Assembly: GCA_029936425.1 (NCBI GenBank)
Contig: JAPYSU010000001.1
Coordinates: 137,415-201,414, forward strand
Direction: 5' to 3'
DNA from: Litorimonas sp.
GTDB taxonomy: Bacteria > Pseudomonadota > Alphaproteobacteria > Caulobacterales > Maricaulaceae
DNA length: 64,000 bases
Positions 17,330 through 26,812 of the stretch are shown here, piece by piece; position 1 is the stretch's first letter, and each line of letters begins with the position of its first letter. The notes below the pieces were generated by a model. It did no database searches. It was not told the DNA's origin and was given only the letters and a program-made list of their open reading frames with translations. A program made the translations under genes and the position numbers.

Positions 17330-17881
17330 ATGTCCGATACCGTGAAAACAGACGAAAACATTGATGACGGCAAGCGCGATTTCATTTTTATCGCGACAGG
17401 CGCCGTAGCAGCTGCAGGTGCAGTCTCCCTTGCATGGCCTCTTGTCGCGCAAATGGGTAAAGCTGCTGATACACTCGCCGCAGGCTCTATCGAGATTGAT
17501 CTTTCTAAGATCGCCGAGGGGCAACAGCTCAAAACCCTTTGGCGCGGCAAGCCAGTTTTTGTTCGTCATAGAACAGAAAAGGAAATCGCGGAGGCTGAAT
17601 CCGTGCCTATGAGCGCGCTGAAAGACCCGCAAACCGATGAGGCGCGCCTGGTGCCTAACGGAGAAGGCAATTTAATGCCCGCCTATTTGGTGATGGTCGG
17701 GGTTTGTACTCACTTCGGATGTGTTCCCGTTGGCGAAGCCGGCGATTTTGATGGCTGGTATTGCCCCTGTCATGGGTCGCATTACGATACGTCCGGACGT
17801 ATCCGCAAAGGGCCGGCGCCAACGAATATGGTCATCCCGCCCTATACATTCGTCTCCGACACTGTGATCAAGGTAGGTTAA
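17330..17881 (+). CDS. petA: Ubiquinol-cytochrome c reductase iron-sulfur (Rieske) subunit
   Basis: 183 residues. An N-terminal membrane anchor (about 19-41) follows a KRDF segment, as in Tat-exported Rieske proteins, where twin Arg is usual. The 2Fe-2S site is complete: Cys126 and His128 in CTHFGCVP, Cys145 and His148 in CPCHGSHYD, with Cys131 and Cys147 placed for the disulfide. It accepts electrons from ubiquinol in the bc1 complex at the periplasmic face. First gene of petABC; petB begins one base after its stop. An AGGAG lies before the ATG. Confidence 0.96.
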   Translation: MSDTVKTDENIDDGKRDFIFIATGAVAAAGAVSLAWPLVAQMGKAADTLAAGSIEIDLSKIAEGQQLKTLWRGKPVFVRHRTEKEIAEAESVPMSALKDPQTDEARLVPNGEGNLMPAYLVMVGVCTHFGCVPVGEAGDFDGWYCPCHGSHYDTSGRIRKGPAPTNMVIPPYTFVSDTVIKVG

Positions 17882-17882
17882 T

Positions 17883-19166
17883 ATGTCAGGACACCCTTCT
17901 ACTTACGAACCCAAATATGCCGCTACGAAGTGGATAGACCGTCGTCTGCCCATTATTCGTCTCGGCGCGGATTTCATGACATTTCCGTCTCCGCGCAATC
18001 TGAACTACTGGTATACTTTTGGCGGTATTCTGGCGCTTTGTCTGGTGACGCAAATTATTACCGGCATTATTCTGGCCATGCATTATGTGCCGAGTGTTGA
18101 CGGTGCGTTTGAATCTGTTCAGCGCATCCGCCGTGACGTGCCATTTGGCTGGCTCTTACAGCCCATGCATGCCGTCGGGGCCTCCATGTTCTTCTTGGCT
18201 GTTTATATTCATATGTTTAGAGGGCTTTATTACGGGTCGTACAAAGCCCCGCGTGAACTCCTCTGGATTATCGGCTGCGTTATTTATCTCATTATGATGG
18301 CAACGGCCTTTTTGGGGTATACACTTCCCTGGGGGCAAATGTCTTTCTGGGGCGCAACTGTGATTACGGGCTTCTTTGGCGCTGTTCCTGTCGTCGGCGA
18401 AAGTCTCCAACAGTGGCTCCTGGGCGGCTACGCCGTCGGGAATGCAACGTTGAACCGCTTTTTCGCGCTTCACTATCTCTTGCCATTTGTTATCGCCGCT
18501 TTGGTTGGGCTCCATGTTTGGGCCTTGCATCATGTCGGCCAAAACAACCCGATCGGTATTAGTGAGAAAAGCAAATCTGACACATTGTCATTCCACCCAT
18601 TTTACACGGTCAAAGACGCCTTTGCTGTTGCGGTGTTCCTCATGATTTTTGCCTTCTTCCTGTTTTATCAGCCAGATGCGCTCGGCCACGCCGATAACTA
18701 TATCGAAGCCGACTCACTCAAAACGCCTGCGCATATTGTGCCGGAATGGTATTTCCTACCTTTCTACGCCATTTTGCGGGCCGTCCCGGACAAACTCGCG
18801 GGAATTCTTCTTATGATAGGCGCGATTGCCGTGCTTTTCGTTCTGCCGTGGCTGGATACATCGAAGGTCAGATCTCTTCGCTTCCGTCCGATCGCAAGAG
18901 GCTTTTTCTTCATCTTCCTCGTTTTCTGCTTTATTCTCGGATGGTGCGGCGCGGGAACGCCGGATGATATTGCTATTGGTCTGGGAGACACAGGCATAAC
19001 TTTCTATCGCCTTTCCCAGATTTCGACGATTTATTACTTCGCTTACTTTTTGATAATTTTGCCTGTGTTAGGCTTGGTTGAAAAACCTCTAGCGAGGCCC
19101 GATTCCATCACCAAAGCGGTATTGGGGAACCAATCTCGCGGCGGCGGCCTCGCGGCGGCAGAGTAA
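17883..19166 (+). CDS. petB: Cytochrome b of the bc1 complex
   Basis: 427 residues with eight or so membrane helices. The four haem ligands are His96, His110, His197 and His211, at the conserved 13-residue intervals (96/110 and 197/211). Quinol-site PEWYFLPFYAILR is present, and the chain is full length for the undivided b subunit, not split as b6/subunit IV. Membrane core of proton-pumping quinol oxidation. It sits one base after petA and 74 bases before petC, with a GC-rich hairpin in between. Confidence 0.97.
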   Translation: MSGHPSTYEPKYAATKWIDRRLPIIRLGADFMTFPSPRNLNYWYTFGGILALCLVTQIITGIILAMHYVPSVDGAFESVQRIRRDVPFGWLLQPMHAVGASMFFLAVYIHMFRGLYYGSYKAPRELLWIIGCVIYLIMMATAFLGYTLPWGQMSFWGATVITGFFGAVPVVGESLQQWLLGGYAVGNATLNRFFALHYLLPFVIAALVGLHVWALHHVGQNNPIGISEKSKSDTLSFHPFYTVKDAFAVAVFLMIFAFFLFYQPDALGHADNYIEADSLKTPAHIVPEWYFLPFYAILRAVPDKLAGILLMIGAIAVLFVLPWLDTSKVRSLRFRPIARGFFFIFLVFCFILGWCGAGTPDDIAIGLGDTGITFYRLSQISTIYYFAYFLIILPVLGLVEKPLARPDSITKAVLGNQSRGGGLAAAE

Positions 19167-19187
19167 TCTCGAAGATACGAAACAAAG

Positions 19188-19208
19188 GCCGCGCGGTTTG
19201 CGCGCGGC
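19188..19208 (+). other. GC-rich hairpin between petB and petC
   Basis: GCCGCGCG (19188-19195) and CGCGCGGC (19201-19208) form a perfect 8-bp stem with a five-base loop in the 74-base petB-petC spacer. No U-tract follows, so it is unlikely to terminate transcription. It may be an RNA-stability or processing element that sets subunit stoichiometry. Confidence 0.5.
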
Positions 19209-19240
19209 TCCTTAAAGACAGAAAATATACGGGCTAGATC

Positions 19241-20104
19241 ATGGCTTCCAAACTTCTAAAAACTTTATGTGTTGCCGGCGGCACTTTGGCCGTTATCGCG
19301 ACAGGCGCAGCCTTTGCCGCCAGTGGCGGCACTGGAGACTATAAAATGGTGCATAAGCACTGGCACTTTAACGGCCCGTTCGGAACTTATGACCGTGAGG
19401 CCATGCAGCGTGGTTATCAGGTTTACCGCGAAGTGTGTGCCAGCTGCCACCAACTCAAGCATCTGTCTTTCCGCCATTTGGGCGATAAGGGCGGCCCGTT
19501 TTATCTCGAGGACTATCCAAACCCGAACGACAATCCATATGTGAAAAACTTTGCAACCGATTGGCTTGTTTCTGACATTGATTCAGAAACCGGTGACGTG
19601 ATGGATCGTCCTGGAACAACTTCTGATAATTTCCCGCCTATCTATCCAAACGACGCTGCCGCGCGGGCCTCCAATGGCGGGGCGCTGCCGCCAGACCTGT
19701 CTGTCATGGTTTCCGCTCGAAATGGCGGCGCCGATTATGTTTACAATCTTCTTATCGCTTATGATACGCCCAAACCCGCCGATGTCGAACTGACGCCAGG
19801 TTTGTACTATAATCCGGTTATGGACGGCGGAAAAATCGCCATGGCGGCGCCACTTGTGGATGGGTTGGTTGAATACGCCCCAACCATCACCGAGGATGAA
19901 GAAGGTAACGAAATCGAAATTCCGGCTCCGGAAGCGACTGTTGAGCAAATGGCCGCCGATGTGACGGAATTTCTGGCTTGGTCTGCGGATCCAAAGATGG
20001 AGCAGCGCAAATATACAGGCGCGATGACGATGCTTTACCTTCTCATCCTCTCAGTTCTTCTCTGGCTGACTTATAAACGTGTCTGGCGGAATGTAGAGCA
20101 CTAG
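19241..20104 (+). CDS. petC: Cytochrome c1 of the bc1 complex
   Basis: 287 residues with a signal peptide (about 1-27, AFAAS). The covalent haem site is Cys66-x-x-Cys69-His70 in CASCHQLKH, followed by the conserved LKHLSFRHL region. A KIAMAAPL segment supplies the candidate axial Met. A C-terminal anchor helix (AMTMLYLLILSVLLWLTYK) ends the protein. It passes electrons from the Rieske protein to cytochrome c. An acidic insert (ITEDEEGNEIEIPAPE) near residues 213-228 is typical of alphaproteobacterial c1. Last gene of the operon, followed by a strong terminator. Confidence 0.96.
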   Translation: MASKLLKTLCVAGGTLAVIATGAAFAASGGTGDYKMVHKHWHFNGPFGTYDREAMQRGYQVYREVCASCHQLKHLSFRHLGDKGGPFYLEDYPNPNDNPYVKNFATDWLVSDIDSETGDVMDRPGTTSDNFPPIYPNDAAARASNGGALPPDLSVMVSARNGGADYVYNLLIAYDTPKPADVELTPGLYYNPVMDGGKIAMAAPLVDGLVEYAPTITEDEEGNEIEIPAPEATVEQMAADVTEFLAWSADPKMEQRKYTGAMTMLYLLILSVLLWLTYKRVWRNVEH

Positions 20105-20130
20105 GCTTGCTTGGAAAACCGAAACAATAA

Positions 20131-20163
20131 AAAACCCCGCCATCGAGGCGGGGTTTTGTTTTT
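20131..20163. terminator. Bidirectional intrinsic terminator between petC and dcp-like gene
   Basis: AAAACCCCGCC and GGCGGGGTTTT pair across an ATCGA loop, with A-rich and T-rich flanks on both sides. It serves petC (plus strand) and the convergent peptidase gene (minus strand). Confidence 0.92.
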
Positions 20164-20180
20164 CAGCTATAGCGCCGCAA

Positions 20181-22373
20181 CTATTCGTCGGTAAACCCGC
20201 GGTCCCGCATGAGGGCGTCAATTTCTGCGTCACGTCCGCGGAATGCGCGATAGGCTTCTGCGGGATCCACGGAATTGCGTGGGGCGAAGAGGTGCTCAAC
20301 GAGTTTTTCCGCCACGGCCTCATCATAAAACCCGCCAGGGCTTTCCTTAAAGGCTTCCGCCGCGTCAGAGGTTAGGACATCCGCCCACATATAGCCGTAA
20401 TAACCTGCGGAATAACCTTCACCTGAAAAGATATGGCCAAAATGCGGAGAGCGGTGACGCATGACGATTTCAGATGGCATTCCGAGGTCATCAAGCGTTT
20501 TCTTCTCAAACGCGTCCGGATCTATACCTTCGGGATCTGTGGTGTGATAGCGCATATCGACCAAGGCGGAGGCGAGATATTCCGTTGTTGCAAAGCCTTG
20601 ATTGAAGGTTGCCGCATCTTTGATCTTTTGGCGTAATTCAGCCGGCATAGGCTTGCCGGTTTCATGATGAACGAGGTAGTTATTGACAACTTCGTCGGTT
20701 GAAACCCAACGCTCCAGAAGCTGTGATTGAAACTCGGTGTAATCGCGAACCCCGCCATTTAATCTTGGGTAAGCCACATTTGACGACAGACCGTGCAAGG
20801 CATGACCGAACTCATGGAAAAAGGTTGTCGCATCATCCCATGACACGAGCACAGGTTTACCCGCCGCCCCTTTGACAAAATTGGAGTTGTTAGAGGCAAG
20901 AACAGTAGTCGGTCCATCAAACGTGGTGTGGCTCCGATATGTCGTGGCCCAGGCGCCAGAGCGTTTTCCAGTGCGTGCAAACGGGTCCAGATACCAAAGG
21001 CCGACATGGTCGCCTGTTGTTTTATCCGTGACGTTCCAGACTTTTACGTCCGGATGGAAAACAGGCACCATGCCAGAAGGAACTCGCTTGAAATCATAAT
21101 TAAATAACTCACCCGCCACATAAAACATACCTTCGCGGAGCTTATCGAGTTGAAGATATTGTTTCACCTCGTCGGAATCGAGATCATATTTATCCTTGCG
21201 GACTTTCTCGGCGTAGAAGCGATAATCCCATGGCTGAATGGTGATGTCCGCGCCTTCTGATTCCGCGAGGGCCTGCATATCCGCGACTTCTTCTTTGGCG
21301 CGGGCAATGGCAGACGGCCAGACCGCTTCCATCAATTCAATGGCACGGTCCGGCGTTTTGGCCATCCGGTTTTCCAGACGCCACTGCGCGTAATTATCAT
21401 AGCCCAGTAATTCGACCCTTTCGTCACGAAGTTTCAAAATTTCGGCGATGATAGCATTGTTATCAAATTCGTCAGCATTGTCCCCGCGATTGTAATAAGT
21501 CCGCCAGACTTTCTCTCGCAAGTCGCGTTCCGTTGAATATGTCAAAAATGGAGACATGGAAGAGCGCGTATTGGTGACGGAAAACATTCCCTCTTTTCCG
21601 CGCTCCGTGGCGGCACTTGCGGCTGCATCAATAAAGGATTGGGGCAGGCCGCCTAACTGATCTTCTGTAAGATAAAGAACGTAACTTTCTTCGTCCGCCA
21701 AGACGTTATTGGCAAACTTGGTATGAAGGGTTGCCAGTTCCTGGTTAATCTCGGCGTAACGGGCTTTCTTTTCTTCACTCAGCGTTGCTCCGTTTCGCGC
21801 GAAACGATCATAAGTCAAATTCAGAACCCGTTTCTGATCGTCGCGCAAGTTCTCAGCCTCTTCGCTCTCATAGACCGTTTTGATACGAGTAAAGAGCGCC
21901 GGATTTTGCGTAATTTTGGATCTAAAGGCCGAAATTACGGGAGACATTTCCGTTTGTATTTCTCTGAATTCAGGACTGGACAGGTTGGACTCCCATATGC
22001 CCCGCATGACAGAAACGCGGTCCCATTTTTCGCCTGCGCGCTCCAGAGCGACAATTGTATTTTCAAATGTCGGAGCCTCGGGATTCTCAGCAATGGCGTC
22101 TATCTCTTCAAGATTTTCTGCCATGGCCACTTCAAGCGCGGGTTTGAGGTCTTGCAGATCCATCTCATCAAAAGGCGGCACGCCGCCATATGGGCCGTCC
22201 CACTCTGCCAATAATACGTTTTCTTCTGCGTCTGACTGAGCGGTGGTTTCTGAGCTGGAATCAGAATTTGAAGCGGCGTCAGAGTTTTCTGCCGGAGCTG
22301 GTTCGGACGTTTCCGAACAGGCAGTAACGGCTAAAACAGCCAGGCTGGACATAAGAAGAAGGGAATAGCGCAT
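20181..22373 (-). CDS. dcp: M3-family peptidyl-dipeptidase (Dcp-like), lipoprotein
   Basis: 730 residues. An N-terminal lipobox (LAVLAVTAC, Cys19) and a Ser/Ala/Glu-rich linker (about 20-50) suggest a lipid anchor. The catalytic domain is M3: HEFGHALHGL near residue 515 supplies HExxH, and downstream sequence such as FGHIFSGEGYSAGYYGYMWADVL is typical of Dcp/oligopeptidase A. Cleaves dipeptides from the C termini of oligopeptides. Whether it faces the periplasm or is surface-exposed is not known. Divergent from the sulP gene. The symbol is used for the family; orthology with E. coli Dcp is likely but not proven. Confidence 0.9.
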   Translation of the reverse strand: MRYSLLLMSSLAVLAVTACSETSEPAPAENSDAASNSDSSSETTAQSDAEENVLLAEWDGPYGGVPPFDEMDLQDLKPALEVAMAENLEEIDAIAENPEAPTFENTIVALERAGEKWDRVSVMRGIWESNLSSPEFREIQTEMSPVISAFRSKITQNPALFTRIKTVYESEEAENLRDDQKRVLNLTYDRFARNGATLSEEKKARYAEINQELATLHTKFANNVLADEESYVLYLTEDQLGGLPQSFIDAAASAATERGKEGMFSVTNTRSSMSPFLTYSTERDLREKVWRTYYNRGDNADEFDNNAIIAEILKLRDERVELLGYDNYAQWRLENRMAKTPDRAIELMEAVWPSAIARAKEEVADMQALAESEGADITIQPWDYRFYAEKVRKDKYDLDSDEVKQYLQLDKLREGMFYVAGELFNYDFKRVPSGMVPVFHPDVKVWNVTDKTTGDHVGLWYLDPFARTGKRSGAWATTYRSHTTFDGPTTVLASNNSNFVKGAAGKPVLVSWDDATTFFHEFGHALHGLSSNVAYPRLNGGVRDYTEFQSQLLERWVSTDEVVNNYLVHHETGKPMPAELRQKIKDAATFNQGFATTEYLASALVDMRYHTTDPEGIDPDAFEKKTLDDLGMPSEIVMRHRSPHFGHIFSGEGYSAGYYGYMWADVLTSDAAEAFKESPGGFYDEAVAEKLVEHLFAPRNSVDPAEAYRAFRGRDAEIDALMRDRGFTDE

Positions 22374-22547
22374 ATAATATCCTTATATAATTTTGAAAAA
22401 CCTTAGTCGTTCAAAGGAGACATAAAAACATCAAAATGCATGACGAGGCGCAATGTCTGCTTAATGTCCCCCCGAATGCTTGCTTGTGAAGGGTAATCAG
22501 GCTAACCGCCGCGCGACTTAGTAAAGCCAGTTATATCGAGACATGTG

Positions 22548-24185
22548 ATGATACGCTCCAGCCTTTCGACATTCGCCGATAAAATCACCATTCCGGCCCG
22601 GCGCCGTTCTGGTCCCCTGACCTTTACGCCCAACCGCATCAAGGTGGAAGTTCTGGCAGGCCTAACGGTGGCGCTGGCATTGGTCCCCGAAGCTGTGGCC
22701 TTTGCCTTCGTTGCAGGTGTGGAGCCGTTAGTCGGTCTCTATGCCGCTTTTATCGTAGGGCTAATCACCGCCTGTATTGGCGGCCGTCCCGGAATGATTT
22801 CCGGGGCAACAGGCGCCTTGGCCGTTGTCATGGTTTCGCTCGTGTCTCAACATGGTGTGGAATATCTTTTTGCAACAGTGGTTCTAATGGGGCTGATGCA
22901 GGTCGGGGCAGGTGTTTTTAAGCTTGGGAAATTTATCCGTCTCGTTCCGCATCCCGTTATGCTGGGGTTTGTTAACGGGCTCGCCATCGTTATCTTTCTG
23001 GCGCAGATGACCCAGTTTCAAACGGCCCCGGCTCCGGCGGGGGAACATCACGGTCCTTTTAATATGCTTTACGGTACATGGATGTCCGGCATTACGCTCT
23101 GGTTGATGTTAGGCCTGGTAGCGCTGACCATGGCTTTGATCTGGGCGACGCCGAAAGTGACCAAAATCATTCCAGCTCCCCTCGCAGGCATTGGTATTGT
23201 TTCCATTCTGGTTATCGCTTTGAATATTCCGGTCCCGAATGTGGGCGATTTGAGCACAATCAAAGGCGGATTGCCGCCGCTCCATATTCCGCAAGTGCCG
23301 CTCACGCTTGAAACGCTTGAGATCATCTTTCCTTATGCGCTGGTGCTGGCGGCTATTGGTTTGATTGAAAGTCTCCTAACCTTAAACCTCGTCGGCGAGA
23401 TCAAGGAAGAGCGCGGCGGGGCATCTCAGGAATGTTTGGCGCAAGGCGTCGCCAATACGGTGACAGGGTTTTTCGGCGGCATGGGCGGGTGCGCCATGAT
23501 CGGTCAGTCCATGATCAATATGAAATCCGGCGCACGGACTCGCCTGTCGGGTATCGCGGCCGCGCTTTTCCTTTTGGCGTTTATCCTGTTCGGCTCTTCC
23601 GTCATTGAACAAATTCCTCTGGCAGCGTTGGTCGGCGTGATGTTCATGGTCGTTATCGGAACTTTTGCTTGGCAATCTTTGACGATTATGCGCCGTATCC
23701 CGGTGATGGATGCGCTGGTGATTATCATCGTAACATTGGTAACTGTGTGGCACGATCTGGCTGTCGCTGTGGTTGTTGGCGTGATTATTTCAGCGCTGAC
23801 TTATGCCTGGAATAATGCCCGCCGGATCGACGCGGATATTGAGGAAACCGAAGGTCAGCGGGTCTACAAGATTATTGGTCCCCTTTTCTTTGGGTCAGTT
23901 GAAGGCTTTAGCGAGTTGTTCAATCCGAGCGAGGATCCCGATCTCGTTATTGTTGATTTCGATAAATCCCGCGTTGTCGATCAATCCGCCCTGCAAGCAA
24001 TCGAAAACCTTGCAGGGAAATACGAAGCCGCCGGCAAAACACTTCGGCTTCGTCACCTTACTCGGGATTGTCACGCTCTGCTAAATAAAGCAGGGCAGCT
24101 TATGATAGATTCAGATGATGATCCGGAATACCAAGTGGCGACAAATTATGATGTGAAAACAGGCGTCTTTGGCGGGGGACATTAG
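22548..24185 (+). CDS. SulP-family anion permease with STAS domain
   Basis: 545 residues from the ATG at 22548 (a GTG one codon upstream is also possible). The SulP core is visible: LAGLTVALALVPEAVAFAFV, GLYAAFIVGLITACIGGRPG MISGATGALAVV and many further helices, about 10-14 in all. A STAS domain follows (about 435-530, GPLFFGSVEGF, VIVDFDKSRVVDQSALQAI). Such carriers take up sulfate or bicarbonate, usually with H+ or Na+. Substrate cannot be told; no carbonic anhydrase or sulfate gene adjoins. No clear terminator follows. Confidence 0.93.
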   Translation: MIRSSLSTFADKITIPARRRSGPLTFTPNRIKVEVLAGLTVALALVPEAVAFAFVAGVEPLVGLYAAFIVGLITACIGGRPGMISGATGALAVVMVSLVSQHGVEYLFATVVLMGLMQVGAGVFKLGKFIRLVPHPVMLGFVNGLAIVIFLAQMTQFQTAPAPAGEHHGPFNMLYGTWMSGITLWLMLGLVALTMALIWATPKVTKIIPAPLAGIGIVSILVIALNIPVPNVGDLSTIKGGLPPLHIPQVPLTLETLEIIFPYALVLAAIGLIESLLTLNLVGEIKEERGGASQECLAQGVANTVTGFFGGMGGCAMIGQSMINMKSGARTRLSGIAAALFLLAFILFGSSVIEQIPLAALVGVMFMVVIGTFAWQSLTIMRRIPVMDALVIIIVTLVTVWHDLAVAVVVGVIISALTYAWNNARRIDADIEETEGQRVYKIIGPLFFGSVEGFSELFNPSEDPDLVIVDFDKSRVVDQSALQAIENLAGKYEAAGKTLRLRHLTRDCHALLNKAGQLMIDSDDDPEYQVATNYDVKTGVFGGGH

Positions 24186-24287
24186 AGGCCGCTTCGGCAC
24201 CTCACGAAGATGTTTTGACTTTTCATTGCAGAGCTCACTGACTTCGCCTAACTTCCATTCCTATAATTGGGATGTGAGGGCAAGACG

Positions 24288-25169
24288 ATGTGTGATGATA
24301 TTACCGAACTTGAAAATCAGGGCTTTTATGAAAAGCACCTAAACCGCCGGGATTTTAATCTCATGGCGGGCGGAGCCGCTATTTCCCTTGCCTTTGCAGG
24401 GTGCACGCCCGGAGAGATGGTAGAAGGCACAGTCGAAGCCGACGTCATGATTGAAACACCGGACGGTATGGCCGATGCCTATTTCGCCCACCCCGAAGGA
24501 GAGGCAAGCGCCGCCGTTCTTATCTGGCCCGACATCGTTGGCCTACGCCCGGCCTTTAAAATGATGGCCAAACGTCTGGCCGGGGATGGCTACGCTGCCT
24601 TGGTTGTGAACCCTTATTATCGACAGGTGAAGGCGCCTCTGGTCGAGGTCGGGCAGACCTTCAAGGACCCGGCTGTAAGAGAAAAGATAGTGCCCTATGC
24701 CCGGGCGCTCACTCAGGAGACCAACCGCATTGATGCACGCGCTTTTGTGAAATGGCTCGACACGCAGTCTGTTGTCGACAAAACTAAGAAAATGGGTACG
24801 ACCGGCTATTGTATGGGCGGCCCCATGACAATGATCACGGCGGCGGAACTTCCGGAAAGGATCGGGGCCGGGGCATCCTTTCATGGCGGCGGCCTCGTTA
24901 CAGAAGCGGAAGACAGTCCGCATTTGCTCATTCCGCAAATGAACGCGCAATACCTTATTGCGATTGCCGAAAATGATGATGAACGTGACCCGGTCGCGAA
25001 AGAAACTTTGAAAGACGCTTTTGCCGACGCCAATCTGGCCGCGGAAATAGAAGTTTATGAAGGCACGCAGCATGGATGGTGCCCGCCTGATTCTGCCGTT
25101 TATGATGAGGCAAAAGCAGATAAAGCATGGGCGCGGAAACTGGCATTATTTGAGCGCGCGTTAAGTTAG
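24288..25169 (+). CDS. Dienelactone hydrolase family protein, exported
   Basis: 293 residues from the ATG at 24288, which has GAGGG seven bases upstream; an in-frame TTG at 24267 would lengthen it. A twin-arginine-like signal (NRRDFNLMAGGAAISLAFAG, residues 19-38) precedes a Cys39 that could be lipidated. The alpha/beta-hydrolase core has the Cys nucleophile in GYCMGG (Cys175), an Asp in the AENDDERD region and His in GTQHGW, the DLH triad. Dienelactone hydrolases open lactones in aromatic degradation, but this exported group has other, mostly unknown ester substrates. Followed by a terminator shared with the thiolase gene. Confidence 0.88.
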   Translation: MCDDITELENQGFYEKHLNRRDFNLMAGGAAISLAFAGCTPGEMVEGTVEADVMIETPDGMADAYFAHPEGEASAAVLIWPDIVGLRPAFKMMAKRLAGDGYAALVVNPYYRQVKAPLVEVGQTFKDPAVREKIVPYARALTQETNRIDARAFVKWLDTQSVVDKTKKMGTTGYCMGGPMTMITAAELPERIGAGASFHGGGLVTEAEDSPHLLIPQMNAQYLIAIAENDDERDPVAKETLKDAFADANLAAEIEVYEGTQHGWCPPDSAVYDEAKADKAWARKLALFERALS

Positions 25170-25205
25170 ATAAACGCTCACACGCACATTACCTGAATTG
25201 AAATC

Positions 25206-25240
25206 ATCCTGCACAGCGAAAACTGTGCAGGATTTTTATT
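25206..25240. terminator. Intrinsic terminator between DLH gene and thiolase
   Basis: ATCCTGCACAG (25206-25216) pairs with CTGTGCAGGAT (25223-25233), an 11-bp stem followed by TTTTATT. It ends the dienelactone hydrolase transcript and may also stop transcripts from the convergent thiolase gene. Confidence 0.9.
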
Positions 25241-25242
25241 GA

Positions 25243-26427
25243 TTAGTCCCGTTTAAGGCAGACCGCCGTGGCTTCTCCGCCGCCAATACAAAGCGACGCG
25301 ACGCCGGTCTTTGAGTCGCGTTTTTCCATCTCGGCAATCAAAGTAGCCATGATGCGCGCGCCTGACGCCCCAATCGGGTGACCCAGAACGCAGCCGCCGC
25401 CATTTACGTTTACCTTATCATGATCCAGGCCAAGTTCCTGCATCGCAATCATGGGAACGACCGCAAAAGCCTCATTGATTTCCCAGAGGTCGACGTCTTC
25501 AGCTTTCCAACCGGCCTTATCCAGCGCCTTTCTCATGGCGTGAACAGGAGCCGTGGTGAAGTAGTCAGGTTTGTGCGCGTGGGCGGCATGGCTAACGATT
25601 TCGGCCAATATCTTATGTCCGCCTTTTTCGGCTTGTGACTTGCGCATCAAGACCATCGCCGCCGCGCCGTCATTGATAGAGCTGGCATTGGCCGCTGTAA
25701 CGGTGCCGTCTTCGGAGAAGACAGGGCGCAGGCTCGAAATTTTTTCCGGACGCGCATTTTTCGGGCCTTCATCGGCGTCCACAACTGTATCGCCTTTACG
25801 GCCCTTAACCGTTACGGACGCGATTTCGCGATCAAAACGGCCGCTTTCCTGAGCTTTCTGAGCCCGGCTGACAGATTCAATGGCGTAAGCATCCTGTTGC
25901 TCGCGGGTAAATTGATATTCCTTGGCGATCATATCGGCAAAGACGCCCATGGCGCCGCCTTTATAAGCGTCGGTCAGGCCGTCAAACATCATCGAGTCGA
26001 CGACTTTTTGATCGCCCATACGCATGCCACCGCGCGCCTTCGGGAGGAGGTAAGGCGCGATGGTCATGTTTTCCATACCGCCCGCGACCGCCACATCAAT
26101 TGAGCCTGCCTTGATAGCGTCATGCGCCATGATCGCCGCTTGCATACCAGAGCCGCACATCTTATTGACCGTAGTGGCTTCGCAGTGTTCGCCAAGTCCG
26201 GCTTTAATAGCCGCTTGACGGGCCGGGGCCTGTCCCTGACCCGCCGGGAGGACGCAGCCCATTATGGTTTGTTCGACATGGCTGGCGTCAATACCGGCTT
26301 CTTTCATGGCGGCAGCAATGGCCGTCGCGCCGAGCGTTGGCGCGTCTACATTAGAGAATGCCCCTTGAAAAGCGCCCATAGGGGTGCGGGCTATTCCAAC
26401 GATAACAACGGGATCGGACTGGCTCAT
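25243..26427 (-). CDS. Acetyl-CoA C-acetyltransferase (thiolase)
   Basis: 394 residues, full-length type II thiolase. Catalytic Cys91 in NKMCGSGMQ, His in NEAFAVVPM/GHPIGASGAR region, and the second Cys in SLCIGGGEA are all seen. Condenses two acetyl-CoA or cleaves acetoacetyl-CoA/beta-ketoacyl-CoA. No phaB/phaC or HMG-CoA gene is next to it, so whether it is AtoB, PhaA or a beta-oxidation enzyme cannot be decided. The ATG at 26427 starts MSQSDPVVIVGIARTPMG. Confidence 0.94.
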   Translation of the reverse strand: MSQSDPVVIVGIARTPMGAFQGAFSNVDAPTLGATAIAAAMKEAGIDASHVEQTIMGCVLPAGQGQAPARQAAIKAGLGEHCEATTVNKMCGSGMQAAIMAHDAIKAGSIDVAVAGGMENMTIAPYLLPKARGGMRMGDQKVVDSMMFDGLTDAYKGGAMGVFADMIAKEYQFTREQQDAYAIESVSRAQKAQESGRFDREIASVTVKGRKGDTVVDADEGPKNARPEKISSLRPVFSEDGTVTAANASSINDGAAAMVLMRKSQAEKGGHKILAEIVSHAAHAHKPDYFTTAPVHAMRKALDKAGWKAEDVDLWEINEAFAVVPMIAMQELGLDHDKVNVNGGGCVLGHPIGASGARIMATLIAEMEKRDSKTGVASLCIGGGEATAVCLKRD

Positions 26428-26515
26428 ATAATATCTCTCAAAATTTCAAAATAGATTGGCTGGGCAGGTTATAAACCGGCCAGACAGGAATCTTATTGCG
26501 TTCTCTTAAGTCTTA

Positions 26516-26701
26516 TTACTCAGAGGGGGAATTCTTTTTGGCGGCTTTGGCCTTCAGCGCGTCTAGTTCGCGTTTGCGCGCGCGGCGCGCCTCGTCAAAC
26601 TTGCGCTTTTGCCGACTGCTATATGTCCAGAGGGCGATAAATATAGCAATTAGAGCGACCACGATTAGAATAGCCGCCGTATCTGAAAGTCCTGAAATCA
26701 T
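26516..26701 (-). CDS. Small single-span membrane protein
   Basis: 61 residues from the ATG at 26701, chosen because GGAG lies six bases before it; an ATG four codons upstream (26713) also fits. One N-terminal membrane helix (AAILIVVALIAIFIALWTY) is followed by a long, highly basic cytoplasmic tail rich in Arg, Lys and Ala (RQKRKFDEARRARKRELDAL). No homologue is recognised. Between dodecin and thiolase genes on the same strand. Confidence 0.6.
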   Translation of the reverse strand: MISGLSDTAAILIVVALIAIFIALWTYSSRQKRKFDEARRARKRELDALKAKAAKKNSPSE

Positions 26702-26812
26702 GATCCGCTCCAATGTTATAATCTATCATTATAAAGATAGCGCGGCCCGGAAAAATTTCAAGATGGTGCAAAATCAAGACGGGCTGACTTTGTGCCCGCC
26801 TTGGCAAGTCAG

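Noticed and set aside
24186..24266. Terminator after the SulP gene (GAGG/CCTC hairpin near 24185-24203)
   Set aside because: The stem is imperfect and no U-tract follows.
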